Positions 1 through 27,700 are shown, numbered from the stretch's first letter. The stretch is DNA of 64,000 bases from Halisarca cf. caerulea (GCA_963170055.1 CAUJGJ010000083.1:4456801-4520800), one strand, 5' to 3'. Translations and numbers: made by a program. Notes: generated by a model not told the origin, from the letters alone.

Positions 1-23
1 CGAGCTTGCCAAATACTAGAGCA

Positions 24-205
24 CTTGGTGGTGTGTTTGTTGGTGTGTTTGGTGGTGTATTTGGTGGTGTATTTGGGGGTGTGTTTGGTGGTGTGTTTGG
101 TGGTGTGTTTGGTGGTGTGTTTGGTGGTGTGTTTGGAGGAGTGTTTGGGGGAGTGTTTGATGGAGTGTTTGGGGGAGTGTTGGTGTTGTTTGGTGGAGTG
201 TTTGG
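24..205 (+). repeat. 12-bp intronic minisatellite
   Basis: Copies of ggtgtgtttggt with single-base variants fill the intron upstream of the first visible SLC25A19 exon. ORFs reading GVFGGVFG here are artefacts of the repeat. Confidence 0.85.
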
Positions 206-233
206 TGATAACAAGATGTGATGTTCCCTTCAG

Positions 234-791
234 CTTGGAACTTTGGTCTGGGTCTTGTCTCAGGATGTGTTACAACTGCCCTGTGCTATCCTGTGGACTG
301 TCTCAGGACGCGGCTGGTGGGACAAGGTGAGCCTAAGGTATGGTGCAAATCTACTGATGCCATTTGACTCAGTTGTATGTTGAGTACCCATCTTGCACAG
401 GTCTACAGGGGGATAACCCATGCTATTAAGTGTATGTTTGAAGAAGGCGGAGTCCGTACATTCTACAAAGGTTGACTTCCTATCTCATGTGTACATGCGT
501 ACATATATCACGTCCCTGTCACTGGTCTCCCCCAGGGTTCCTACCCACCATACTTCAGATTGGGCCAATGACAGCTCTACAGTTTGGGCTCTACCACTCG
601 TTGAAAATGGCTACCCCACCTAAAGTACGAGGCTAAGTCTTATTAGTCTTGCTGGTTTCAAGTCTTCTGTTAAATCTCATCAGTACAGGGAGATGTCAGC
701 TGTTAAGTTGTCTTGTGGAGCAGTTGCCGGGGTAACCAGTAAAGTGATTGTCCTGCCTTTTGATCTTGTCAAGAAAAGGCTCCAAGTGAGG

Positions 792-826
<35 letters not shown>

Positions 827-852
827 ACGTGTGTGGGTGGGTGTGGGTATGC

Positions 853-926
<74 letters not shown>

Positions 927-1331
927 ATGTGTGTGTGTGTGTGTGTGTGTGCACACCTATGTTGTGTGGGTGTGTGGGTGTGGGTGTGGGTGTGTGCAGG
1001 TAATGGTCGTTGGTGAAATCTTGCCACGTGTTTTTGTGTGTGTGAAAGTCCCTTCTCTGAAGGTTCAAGGATTTGAAGCTGCTCGAGGGAAGTTTGGTCG
1101 TGTAAGGCTGTACAGTGGAGCTCTGCACTGCGTGGCTACAGTCTTGACTGAAGAGGGTCCAAGAGCATTTTACAAGGGGTCCATCCCAGCACTTACCAAG
1201 GTTAGTGATTGTGTCACATGGTGGTCATGTGTTGATCATATGAGTCTATTTTACCCTCCTCACAGGCTTCTCTTAGTGTTTCAGTTAGCTTCTGCACGTA
1301 TGAGAAGGTGCTAAAGCTACTGTCCACATGA
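234..1331 (+). CDS. SLC25A19: Mitochondrial thiamine pyrophosphate carrier (SLC25A19-like), 3' part
   Basis: Inner-membrane carrier expected to exchange thiamine pyrophosphate across the mitochondrial inner membrane. Six exons are visible: 234-337, 401-470, 536-624, 684-785, 1063-1200 and 1266-1331 (TGA). Codon phases agree across every junction. The second carrier repeat carries the signature PVDCLRTR, followed by GQGEPKVYRG, which matches the human SLC25A19 spacing. The third repeat carries PFDLVKKRLQVQGFEAARGK, close to the human LDLFKKRLQVGGFEHARAA. That stretch separates this carrier from other SLC25 members. The gene ends with a short helix and TYEKVLKLL. The first carrier repeat and start codon lie upstream of the window. 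The intron ending at 233 holds a 12-bp repeat, and the 786-1062 intron holds a long (GT)n tract. Family assignment is firm; substrate is inferred from homology. Confidence 0.88.
797..955 (+). repeat. (GT)n microsatellite in SLC25A19 intron
   Basis: Nearly pure GT dinucleotides with a few gcac/gcat interruptions begin about a dozen bases after the donor at 786. The tract makes up much of the 277-bp intron. Confidence 0.95.
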
Positions 1332-1785
1332 AACATGTTTCTGCGTGAACTTCTGTTGCTGCCAAGTGACTGCTGAGGAGCAAAGAGGGAATTATAGTTT
1401 CATATGCAGTATCGTGTTTTATTGTGTCATGTCACATACATGAATGGTATACTGTAGTCGGGTTTCATGGTGTTCTAGCACTGTTTCCATGGTGATCTAG
1501 TGCTGTTTCCATGGTGATCTAGTGCTGTTTTGTGCAAAACATTGTCTGTTTGTATATTCTCAGTGAATTCCCATCAAATCTTTTGTACTTGTTCTATGTT
1601 CTGTTTATTGTGGCCATTTAATATTACAGCACTCAGTGTCGTCATCACTAACCAATCCTGGGTCTACTAATTCCGTAGGAGATTCTAGCACAGTAGAAAC
1701 TCCTATATCAATTTTAGATTATCATTGCTGTGTCAACTGTACTGATGACACTAGAGTGAAGCACCCACCCACCCTCCCTCCCTCC

Positions 1786-2570
1786 CCACACGCGACCCGG
1801 AACACCCTGCGACCCACACACGCGCCCCGGAATACCCTGCGACCCACACACGCGCCCCGGAACACCCTGCGACCCACACACGCGCCCCGAAACACCCTCC
1901 GACCCACACACGCGCCCCAAAACACCCTGCGACCCACACACGCGCCCCGGAACACCCTGCGACCCACACACGCGCCCCGGAACACCCTGCGACCCACACA
2001 CGCGCCCCGGAACACCCTGCGACCCACACACGCACCCCGGAACACCCTGCGACCCACACACACGCCCCGGAACACCCTGCGACCCACACACGCGCCCCGA
2101 AACACCCTGCAACCCACACACACGCCCCGGAACACCCTGCGACCCACACACACGCCCCGGAACACCCTGCGACCCACACACGCGCCCCGAAACACCCTGC
2201 GACCCACACACGTGCCCCGAAACACCCTGCGACCCACACACGTGCCTGGAACATCCTGCGACCCACACACACACCCCGGAACACCCTGCGACCCACACAC
2301 ACGCCCCGGAACACCCTGCGACCCACACACACGCCCCGGAACACCCTGCGACCCACACACGCCCCGGAACACCCTGCGACCCACACACGTGCCCCGGAAC
2401 ACCCTGCGACCCACACACGCGCCCCGGAACACCCTGCGACCCACACACGCGCCCCACAACACCCTGCGACCCACACACGCGCCCCGGAACACCCTGCGAC
2501 CCACACATGCGCCCTGGAATACCCTGCGACCCACACACGTGCCCTGGAACACCCTGCGACCCACACAACT
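1786..2570. repeat. 30-bp GC-rich minisatellite, about 26 copies
   Basis: The unit is close to gaacaccctgcgacccacac followed by acgcgcccc. Because 30 is divisible by three, all frames on both strands stay open, giving spurious ORFs of about 280 residues. It lies in the SLC25A19 downstream region; 1332-1785 shows no recognisable gene. Confidence 0.93.
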
Positions 2571-2884
2571 ACACCATCAGAAGTTCTACTATAACCTCTT
2601 CATAAGAAATCACTTATAAATTCTTAATAATACAATGTTTTATGTGCATGTCCATGGCCATAATGTGTGTGTGTGGGTGAAAATCTTTAATGTCATAGAC
2701 CAAACTTCCAAATATAGAAATTCTACATACATTGAATGTATCACAAATGATAATTATTTTTAATAATGAAAAACTACAATACAAAATACAATTCAATATA
2801 ATCACAAATGGAGAATATTGGCTTTGATTTCTTCTTTAAAACACTACAAGTATTAAAATTGTCCTCATAAATCTCTCATCGTTA

Positions 2885-3059
2885 CCTGTGTATACCGCAC
2901 ATGCACCCCCAACAAACACATGCACACATGTACCCCCAGCAAACACATGCACACATGTACCCCCAACACACACATGCACACATATGCACACACACACCCC
3001 CAACAAACACATGTACACACATGCACACGTGCATCTCCAACACACACATGTACACACAT
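2885..3059. repeat. CA-rich minisatellite, left part
   Basis: Units close to acacatgtacccccaacaa repeat up to 3059. Similar units resume at 3827, so an element appears to have split one array. Confidence 0.75.
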
Positions 3060-3826
3060 CAGTGCTGCCAACCTCCAGCTTTCAATTTCTGTACAGACTT
3101 CCGTACAGATTTTGGCATGTATTTCCATACAACTATGCTAGGGTGATTAATTTATTCAAAATTTCATGATTGACAATAGATTGCCGACATGTGATGATTT
3201 GAGAATCAATGAATGAATGAAGTAAACAGTGCCCAGCCCACATAGGTCTATATAGTCTACAGTGCCTCCATCCTGTTACATTTCACATCAGTATCGATAT
3301 GGATCATACAATATCCGCATTCTTCAGGGTTCATCCATGGAGCATCACAATGCAACAATGTTGCTTAAATAAAAAAGTATAAAGGAAAAACAAGCAGAAG
3401 TGGCTATTGTTAGGCTAAGTGTAACTGAAAGTAGCTCAAACGAAGGTGGTAGTAGGCTCAAGTGTCTCTCTTAGGGCCGGGTGAATACGTTGCCGCCGCG
3501 ACCAACTTTATTTGAACGTATGCTTGTACGGAAGGAATTGTTCTTCAAATCAGACGTTTTACATTTCTTTAGAACACAGGCTTTTCACTGCAGTCACTAT
3601 CCAGCTCAGAAACTGAATCGATACCAATTTCGATCTCAGATATAGCGAGAAATCTACACTATTAAAATTGTTTCACTCTAGATCTTAAGCGTAGAGGTAT
3701 ATAGCCATTTTCTGTCCCCCAGAGATGGTCATCAATTTCCGTAACTATCCAATCTGCATCCGTAGTCCGTATTCCCAAGCCCATTTCCGGGAAAATACGG
3801 ATAAATCCGGAGGGTTGGTAGCACTG
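3060..3826. mobile_element. Non-autonomous DNA transposon with TIRs, about 767 bp
   Basis: The left end reads CAGTGCTGCCAACC and the right end reads GGTTGGTAGCACTG, which are inverted copies with one mismatch. The element interrupts a CA-rich minisatellite. The six bases acacat flank both sides, which may be a target duplication but could also come from the array. The interior differs in composition from the flanks, includes CpG-containing stretches near 3480, and has no transposase ORF. Termini of the form YARNG suggest the hAT group; superfamily is not settled. Confidence 0.65.
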
Positions 3827-3894
3827 ACACATGCACCCCTAACAAACACATGCACGCATAAACACTCACACACACATGGTACATATGTACATCC

Positions 3895-4090
3895 ACCCCC
3901 CCACACACATTCGCCCACTCCTGATCCCACTCCTCATGCCTACTTCTCACCCCACCCCCACTCCTGATCCTACTCCTCACCCCATCCCCACTCCTGATCC
4001 CACTCCTCATGCCTACTCCTTACCCCACCCCCACTCCTGATCCTACTCCTTACCCCACCCCCACTCTTGATCCCACTCCTCACCCCATCC
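3895..4090. repeat. Minisatellite downstream of coiled-coil gene
   Basis: Units built from cactcctgatcccactcctc and variants adjoin the last coding exon of the minus-strand coiled-coil gene. Confidence 0.8.
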
Positions 4091-4094
4091 CTAC

Positions 4095-13539
<9,445 letters not shown>

Positions 13540-14851
13540 CTCATCGCCATCTTGTCACACGATTGTCAGATGGTTACATCCTCTTGCTGGGGTAATCCCC
13601 ATGCAATTATTGGCCTGACGCGTCTCTACTGCCAGATTGCGACTCTGTACGCGCAGGTGTTGAAACCAGCAAGCTAGAGGGGCTATACCCCCCCCCCCCC
13701 CATTATTTTTTATTCTAGTCAATGTTTACCTGATCATGTATTAATCAACTTATTATACTGCACATGAATTGTACAGAAACTGTAGAAATTGAATAAGCCC
13801 TCCGGGCCCCCAAAGTACAAATCACTTCTACGCCAATAACAGCAGAACCCCTCCCTCCCCACACACACACATAAAATAACCCAAGCAGCAGGTCCACAAA
13901 ATCCTGGCTCTCTGCCAAAGTGGCTGTCGGACACATCTCATTGAGTTTAAGCATGACATTCCACCGAATGGGATAACCATAATATAATATTCCACTTTAC
14001 TGTGTGACAATCCAGTTTACTTGTATTCCTTTCTGCATGCAAGATTATTAGTTATGTAGATCCACTGGCCCTGTGCCTGTTTCACAACGTACCCTTGTTC
14101 CAAGTGTTTTTGGATGATCCTTTTTTGATCAGTATAGCCACTGGCACGTACATTGTAACCTTGCCAAGCCTGCATTCCAAATGCTTAGCTTGAGTCCTAC
14201 GTTAAGTTTTTGTACATGCTTTCTTGCAATTCTACATAATGGTCTCTCTCATTTTTGCATCCCTAACATATATAACTTTGATAATTAGAAAAATCTGGAT
14301 CCCTCCCCCTAAACTCTTAAGTAAAAAATACTAATTATTATGCATTTACAATGAAGACCCAACAAAGAATACTGAAAATCCCCCCCCTACAATTTTTCAC
14401 AAGTTTTGAGGGAGAACCACATTTTTATTCTATAATCCATGCACGCATGTTTACCTTGACATCATATAATATGCAATAATTTCATAAAATCAAAGGATAA
14501 CAAGCATGCAATTGCTATGCACATCATATACTGCCCCCCCCCCCCCCCTTAAAGTTTACATGTTCCACCACACCACTGCTGAAACTCATCTACACAGTCA
14601 CTGAACTGTAGATCTTCCAACTACTCCAAGTTGTCTATGGATCCAGAATTACTCCAATCTATAGATGTAAGTTGAGCTATAGACCCTCGAACTACTCAAG
14701 CTGTTGGAGGACCAAGGTTGAATCCCAGGTTACTTCAGTCATGCTCTTGATTACACCATAGATAATAGAAACCCTTCTATTATCTGTGATCACACTGTGA
14801 TAAATATATTTGCAGAAATAGAACAGACAATACTAATTATGTTAGGCTGTA
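13540..14851. other. Intergenic, no gene seen
   Basis: AT-rich sequence with several homopolymeric C tracts (around 13690, 14380 and 14537). It separates the coiled-coil gene start from the NSMCE2 stop. I see no exon, RNA gene or element here. Confidence 0.6.
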
Positions 14852-15574
14852 CTACACAACAACAGCATTGGGATTTTTCTCCTTTCTTCCTCGCCGTTCC
14901 TCTCGCTCTTTCTTTCTAATGGCTCTCTCCAGCTCCCTGTTTGGTTCAAAGTCAGCTTCCTTCAATTTGTTGTTGCATCCACCGATAGGGCACCTGGTCT
15001 GTTTGTTACGGTGTGCCTGCTGGTACTGCCTTATAAGAGTGAAAACAGCTTGTCTGGAGAAACTATGGCTGCAAATTTTATTTGTAACAGGGTCTTCCAT
15101 TAATTTCTTTGTTAGAGGACAATTGAGGGAAACTTCCACTTGGCCAATAACAATACCTGTGCCAACAGGCTCTTCCTGTGAAGTTTGTACATCACCAGAA
15201 GGACCAGGAACAGTCAAATCTTCAAATTCCTTCATCCTCGGATGCTCTGGGGCTTGGCTGCCCGCCTTATTGGCGCATTCTTGGAGGTTCACGCTAAAAG
15301 TCTCCATGAGATCTGGAGCCTCACTCATCCCGCTTTGGAACTGCTGATTTTCTTGTTGTACAGCCAACATAACGTCCCCCAGACCCTTGGTTCGATAGAC
15401 TAGTTCAGACAACCTAGCCATACTTCTTTTCAAATCGGCCAGTTCCAAAGAATAATCTTCATCATCTTCCACTAGTTCTTCTGCTACGCGAAGGCAATCT
15501 TTCATAGTTTCTTCAACTGGGGAGACAACTTGATCTGTCCACCCACGGGGATTAGAAAGGACGTCTGAATTCAT
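14852..15574 (-). CDS. NSMCE2: NSMCE2/MMS21-type SUMO E3 ligase of the SMC5/6 complex
   Basis: Predicted 240-residue SP-RING SUMO ligase that acts with SMC5/6 in DNA repair. The N-terminal two-thirds is helical, as expected for the SMC5-binding arm (DYSLELADLKRSMARLSEL). The C-terminal SP-RING shows LNCPLTKKLMEDPVTNKICS, then HSF, then CPIGGCNN, giving the expected Cys/Cys/His/Cys/Cys pattern. It is followed by DFEPNRELERAIRKKERE, like the vertebrate tail. I chose the ATG at 15574 (MNSDVLSNPRG); an in-frame upstream ATG at 15703 would add 43 residues without obvious similarity. The gene has no intron, unlike every neighbour, but the frame is intact and its length is normal for the family. Family assignment is confident. 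Confidence 0.88.
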   Translation of the reverse strand: MNSDVLSNPRGWTDQVVSPVEETMKDCLRVAEELVEDDEDYSLELADLKRSMARLSELVYRTKGLGDVMLAVQQENQQFQSGMSEAPDLMETFSVNLQECANKAGSQAPEHPRMKEFEDLTVPGPSGDVQTSQEEPVGTGIVIGQVEVSLNCPLTKKLMEDPVTNKICSHSFSRQAVFTLIRQYQQAHRNKQTRCPIGGCNNKLKEADFEPNRELERAIRKKEREERRGRKEKNPNAVVV

Positions 15575-15818
15575 CTTGGGAGCCAAAACGAGCCAAAAGA
15601 ACCCACGTTTACCGCCTTTAGTCGTCACGTGACTCAACGGTGTGCCCGAGGGGAATCTAGCATCCCTAGGAAAGTGGCACCCCGTGAACACCGGCGATGT
15701 CAAGGGATAGACTGCTGTTCAACTATAGTACTACCGAAGGTTAGTCCTCTTCGGTGGCGGGAGTACTTCTTTGTCGAGAATTTCTCAACTTATTTACTAT
15801 AGGACTTTTATCTGGTTC

Positions 15819-15974
15819 ATGCGGAAACTTGCACAAGTTCGCAGGCCCATGGTTGGAAAAAGATGGGTGGATGCCTTCTCGTTGCCTAGTGCACGTATAC
15901 AGAGAGAGGTGCGTAAGCGGGAGTCCAAGAAACCTCAACGACCAAGTCCAAGTTTTAAGCCATACTCGTTATAG
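15819..15974 (+). CDS. Possible small basic ORF, unidentified
   Basis: A 51-codon ATG ORF (MRKLAQVRRPMVGKRWVDAF...) lies 244 bp upstream of the NSMCE2 start on the opposite strand. The product is strongly basic with several short Arg/Lys clusters, as in small mitochondrial ribosomal or assembly proteins, but I cannot place it in a family. The open frame continues upstream of the ATG. It could be a real mini-gene, a first exon, or chance. Confidence 0.3.
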   Translation: MRKLAQVRRPMVGKRWVDAFSLPSARIQREVRKRESKKPQRPSPSFKPYSL

Positions 15975-16069
15975 TAGACTACCAGTTGTACTATAGACCA
16001 ACCTCGAGATTGAGGTTGTGCTCGCAGCTCAGCTCGTGGGGAGTCGATCCTCGTCCGGCAAATGCCAAG

Positions 16070-16295
16070 GCTTGTGAATTGGCTTGAGACAATTATACGC
16101 ACATAGTTTTACGAATTCTATAACCTGTAGCGTAAAATGGCAGATCAGTACAACATGGAATGTATTTTCTTCCCTTTAAGTGCCTCTTTGTTTCACGATA
16201 GGAGGTATTCCTTTAAGAAAGCATAAAAGCACATCTTTGTGCTGCAATGAATATTAAATATTGTCCAATCTGCTGTATTAATTTTGATTGTGGGT
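16070..16295. mobile_element. Dispersed repeat copy, related to 45800-46040
   Basis: Segments such as acatggaatgtattttcttc, gatcagtacaacatgg and gtgctgcaatg recur in the same order, with differences, inside the TIR element at 44769-46380. This is therefore probably a fragment of the same family. No coding capacity is seen. Confidence 0.6.
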
Positions 16296-16435
16296 GCCAC
16301 TTACAGTAGCCTCTGGCTAAAGGTTCCCCAGGTTAAATAAGAATACTCTATACCCTATACCCTATACCCTATTGTGCTAAGAAGTTGTGTAAACTGGCTA
16401 CGCCAGTTTTTAGCAGTTGATACTCTTAAGTCTAT

Positions 16436-16832
16436 GTACGTAGGTCAGAGTATCTATGTACGTAGGTTAGAGTATCTATGTATGTAGGTTAGAGTATCTA
16501 TGTACGTAGGTTAGAGTATCTATGTACGTAGGATAGAGTATCTATGTACGTAGGATAGAGTATCTATGTACGTAGGTTAGAGTATCTATGTACGTAGGTT
16601 AGAGTATCTATGTACGTAGGATAGAGTATCTATGTACGTAGGTTAGAGTATCTATGTACGTAGGTCAGAGTATCTATGTACGTAGGTTAGAGTATCTATG
16701 TACGTAGGTCAGAGTATCTATGTACGTAGGTTAGAGTATCTATGTACGTAGGTTAGAGTATCTATGTACGTAGGTTAGAGTATCTATGTACGTAGGTCAG
16801 AGTATCTATGTACGTAGGTCAGAGTATCTATG
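16436..16832. repeat. 22-bp minisatellite, about 18 copies
   Basis: The unit is gtatctatgtacgtaggtta plus ga, with a/t/c variants. A short (taccc)-rich run, tataccctataccctatacc, lies just upstream at about 16350-16372. Confidence 0.93.
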
Positions 16833-16984
16833 ATAGCAAGTGGTTTAATAAAATTATGTACCAAAATATTGTATTAGCAAGCACACCAATGGCCCTGGCT
16901 GGTCTGTGTGTTGCCACTCTGTGCTGTATTGAATATGGGATCCACTTTAGGTAGAGACATGTATGAGGCATGATTAGTCTTTGC

Positions 16985-17446
16985 TCTCCACATGACCTGT
17001 GTGTTTACCATCCCCCCCCCCCCCCCACTGTAGGGACCTGTGTGTTTACCATGCACCCCCCCCCCCCCTTAAGGACCTGTGTGTTAACCATGTCACCCCC
17101 CACCTGTAGGGACCTGTGTTAATCATGTCCCCTCCCCCACTGTAGGGACCTGTGTGTTTACCATGTCCCCCCTGTCCCCCCCCACTGTAGTGACCTGTGT
17201 TAACCATGTCCCCTCCCCCCCCCCCCACTGTAGGGACCTGTGTGTTTACCATGTCTCCCTCCCCCCCCCCCCCCCCCCCCCCCCACATAGGGACCTGTGT
17301 GTTAGCCATGTCCCCTCCCTTCCCCACTGTAGCGCCTGTGTTTACCATGTCCCCCCCCCCCCCCTGTAGGGACCTGTGTGTTTACCATGCCCCCCCTCCC
17401 ACTGTAGTGACCTGTGTTTACCATGCCCCCCCTCCCCCCACACTGT
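16985..17446. repeat. Poly-C-bearing minisatellite abutting a 3' splice site
   Basis: About ten units combine gggacctgtgtgtttaccatg with a variable C run and cactgta. The last copy ends in cactgtag, the acceptor used for the CASD1 exon at 17449. Confidence 0.85.
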
Positions 17447-17448
17447 AG

Positions 17449-24371
<6,923 letters not shown>

Positions 24372-24494
24372 TGTATTTTTTTCATATCCCAATTGTTAGT
24401 AGATGTATACCTTAAACATGTGAAGGTTGTTAGTCATGACAGTTGCATGTACACTTTTCCAGTTGTAGGGACTATTGTTTAGCACTTCTATAAC

Positions 24495-24893
24495 CAGTAG
24501 CGGATCCAGGCAAGGGCGCCCAGGGCACACGCCCCCCCTATTTTGTGAACGCCTTAATTTTTAAAAAAGAACAACTTACAATCTTTATTGTGAAGTCATA
24601 AAGATTTGGTAATGAAGAAACAAAAATGAGTGAATAGGAATGTAAGAAAAGTTTCTTCTGTTTCGAAAAAACTATCACCGATTCTCCACAAGTTGTGAGT
24701 CAGCCATTTTGTTATACTGGGAATGAGCATACTTGATGACATCATCAGTGAACAAATGGCAGAAAAACGTGTGCCGCGCACGCATCAATTCTGGATTTTT
24801 TCTCATAATATGTCATTTCGATGAGTATGACATGCTTGTAGTCTGTACCGAATTTTGCGCCCCCCCTTTCTCAAAATCCTGGATCCGCCTCTG
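24495..24893. mobile_element. MITE with CAG...CTG TIRs, 399 bp
   Basis: Left end CAGTAGCGGATCCAGG, right end CCTGGATCCGCCTCTG, inverted with two mismatches. The inversion extends through gcgcccaggg...gccccccct and its partner. ATAAC flanks both sides (24490-24494 and 24894-24898), consistent with a target duplication. The rest is AT-rich and noncoding. The termini resemble hAT-type MITEs, though an 8-bp duplication would be expected for that group. Confidence 0.8.
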
Positions 24894-24953
24894 ATAACGA
24901 TACTCAACAAGGCCAGCAATAGCCAATGATGTTTGATTTCCATATTGCATGTG

Positions 24954-24983
24954 CTCGAAGAAGCCTGTGATGGGTGAAACGTT
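24954..24983 (+). ncRNA. Hammerhead-ribozyme-like motif, degenerate
   Basis: The string ctcgaagaagcctgtgatgg followed by gtgaaacgtt resembles the hammerhead core CUGANGA - stem II - GAAAC seen in Penelope-like elements and retrozymes. The first core box has an extra C, and stem II has a mismatch. It is probably a dead remnant of a transposon end. Confidence 0.3.
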
Positions 24984-25034
24984 GCACTATTGATTGAGAA
25001 AAGAATTGTTTAGTATCATTATAGACATGTTTAA

Positions 25035-25622
25035 CAATAGTCCTACACCTGGGCACCTGAAGTACATAGTCCTACACCTGGGCACCTGGAGTACATAGTC
25101 CTACACCTGGGCACCTGGAGCACATAGTCCTACACCTGGGCACCTGGAGTACATAGTCCTACACCTGGGCACCTGGAGTACATAGTCCTACACCTGGGCA
25201 ACTGAAGTACATAGTCCTACACCTGGGCACCTGGAGTACATAGTCCTACACCTGGGCAACTGAAGTACATAGTCCTACACCTGGGCACCTGGAGTACATA
25301 GTCCTACACCTGGGCACCTGGAGTACATAGTCCTACACCTGGGCAACTGAAGTACATAGTCCTACACCTGGGCACCTGAAGTACATAGTCCTACACCTGG
25401 GCAACTGAAGTACATAGTCCTACACCTGGGCACCTGGAGTACATAGTCCTACACCTGGGCACCTGGAGTACATAGTCCTACACCTGGGCACCTGGAGTAC
25501 ATAGTCCTACACCTGGGCAACTGAAGTACATAGTCCTACACCTGGGCACCTGGAGTACATAGTCCTACACCTGGGCACCTGGAGTACATAGTCCTACACC
25601 TGGGCACCTGGAGTACATTGTT
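25035..25622. repeat. 29-bp minisatellite, about 20 copies
   Basis: The unit is acatagtcctacacctgggc plus acctggagt. It is intergenic, downstream of CASD1, and starts about 50 bases after the hammerhead-like motif. Confidence 0.95.
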
Positions 25623-26430
25623 TGATAACCTTTCATCACCCTTCATCACCTTCCTTCACATTCCATCACGTTCTGTCACTTTCTCTCACCTTCCATCACC
25701 TTCTCTCATCTTCCATCACCCTCTGTCTGCCAGTTTAAACTTCAAACATGGGGACTTGGCAGTTGGTAGAAATGGGTCTTTGTAGAACATCCAACTTGAT
25801 TTGTAGAACATGGGACTATGTTTTCTGACTGGACAGTAGTCACTAAGTGTCTGTTGTATGACTGAGGATTCAGTCTGCTCATCATTTCAACAAGTGGGCC
25901 CTTCCAGATTGGTACCTGCTGTGGACTTCAAGGTGCTTGGCATTCTTGTTGCCTGTCCGAGCAGTAGCCGCTTTCCTAAGGTTCTGTATGTTTCTGTGGC
26001 GAATTGGAGCCATGGATGTTCACTGGGAAACGCCAATGATACGTTGTGCAGGTGTAGGTTTTGGTTAGTCATATGGCCTAACCCTAACCCTAACCCGAGT
26101 TGCAAAGCCAGACTAGGTATCGGTATTGAACTGTAACAATAATTAGATTCATAGTAAACAACATGTAACACACATGTAAACAATAAGACTCAACAGTCAT
26201 GACTGAAGTTAGTGGTAAACATGCAAGAAAATGAAGTCAGGGTAGACACTGGCCGCACACTTGCGGGTGTTACAGAGGCCAGCAATAGCAGAGCAAAGGA
26301 GAGAGAGCCTGATTGGACATCGAATAAAGTTGATGATTCTGCCGTAAGGTTCCCTTTTTCCTCTCAGCAAGCAAGCTGGGTGTGGGTTGCCTTAAACCCG
26401 TCTCCAGTCAGTCAGTGAGAAAGCGAGGGG
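25623..26430. other. Intergenic, no gene seen
   Basis: Unique-looking sequence with a short cattccatcac-type repeat at 25630-25725 and a telomere-like run at 26077-26097. No exon with supporting splice signals was found. Confidence 0.5.
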
Positions 26431-26432
26431 AG

Positions 26433-27000
26433 AGAATGAAGCATGCTCCACTTCTTGAATTTTTTAGTCATATCTTCTGCTTTTCTCCTGATCGTGACGA
26501 CAGTATAGACAATCCATGGGCTGACTGATGTATATAGTTTGGAGCACTGGGGTTGAAAATTCTCACATCAAAGAAGGTTTGCTGCTCCTTAGTCCAAAAT
26601 GAATCTGCCCAATGTCCAGTTGCGTCATATCATCACGAGTGGTGGAGGCAAGAGTGAACAATTCCCCTGACAAGGATTGCAGGTGAGGTTCAGTACGTTG
26701 TTACATTTGGACACACTTCTGACATCAGGTTTGCAGTAAGCCTAAGGTCTCCAACCTCATTGTGTCTTCTTGAAGGGAGACCACCAATGTGACAAGACAA
26801 AGCATGTTCCACTGAGAATCCTTTGCCACACACACACACTGGGAGGGTAGGTGAGGAGGTTGCCAGTTGTATCTTAGACAAATGGCATCTCGGAAGTCGC
26901 TCTTGTGGAGAAGGGTATTGTTGTCCTTCAAAGGTAGCGGATTGAACTGATAGAGTAGGGTAGGGTATCACGGGAGGGAGGCTATTTTTAGCCATTATGT
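26433..27000 (-). pseudogene. Decayed non-LTR retrotransposon fragment
   Basis: Broken minus-strand frames read PVCVCGKGFSVEHALSCHIG, then GLPSRRHNEVGDL, and further downstream FFDVRIFNPSAPNY. This order (CxCG, HALxCxxGG, RHNExxD, DVRxFNP) is a pattern I associate with the tail of reverse-transcriptase polyproteins common in sponge and cnidarian genomes. Stops and frameshifts show it is dead. Confidence 0.65.
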
Positions 27001-27399
27001 AATAGCTTGGACAGAGGCATCAGGAAGTGCGTACAAAATTCCAAAATTGCTGTGCAGGTTTGTTTGCCATCTGTTGACCTCACCATCCAATTGCAAACAA
27101 CTTGGTGGCTGTGAGGGTGTAAACACACACAAGTTACCAACTACTGCATTTCTACCTCAAAATGTTTTGAAGAAACTAAGAAATACTCAATTTCAAAGTG
27201 ATGTTGATAGCACCAAATATCAAAAACATAAATAAATAATACATCATCAAAAAGCTAAAAACATGCTGTTTTCCATGCAAGGAAAAAATAGACAAAATTA
27301 CTGATGACATGAGACAGGACTTAAATGTTTGCAGGACATCATGGAGGTGGTTTCCGGTCACCCAAAGGACAACAACTGGACACACTTTTATCTTTGTCT

Positions 27400-27700
27400 A
27401 GATCCTACAAATTCTTTTCAAAAGAAACAAACTTGACCCATGATGATGTGGAGAGGGAAATTGCATGAGTCATCAGAATTATGAAAGAGAAGGAATCCAA
27501 GAAGAGGCGGATGGAAGAACGAAGAAAGAAACAGAAAGAGGAGGAGCAAAGACTAAAGGAAGAAGAAAAGCTGAAGAAGAGAGAAGGTCTGTGAAAAGAG
27601 AAAGCATCTAGAGCCACTGGCAAACAGGATAAAGGACCAACAACTGTTCAATCTGTTATTTGCCCTGTGTGTGAAGAGCGGCCATTGTTAGGCTTCGCGA
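27400..27700 (+). pseudogene. Decayed transposase-like fragment
   Basis: The plus strand encodes a charged helix (MKEKESKKRRMEERRKKQKE, EEQRLKEEEKLKKREG), then a stop, then SVICPVCEERPLLG. A Lys/Glu-rich helix followed by a CxxC knuckle resembles the C-terminus of pogo/jerky-type transposases, but similarity is weak. Confidence 0.35.

Noticed and set aside
1714..2619. Long ORFs (about 280-330 codons) on both strands
   Set aside because: They are translations of a 30-bp repeat with no stop in any frame, and no conserved domain is present.
16340..16375. tataccctataccctatacc as a telomere repeat
   Set aside because: The unit is 8 bp (ataccctat-type), not CCCTAA, and the run is only about 30 bp.
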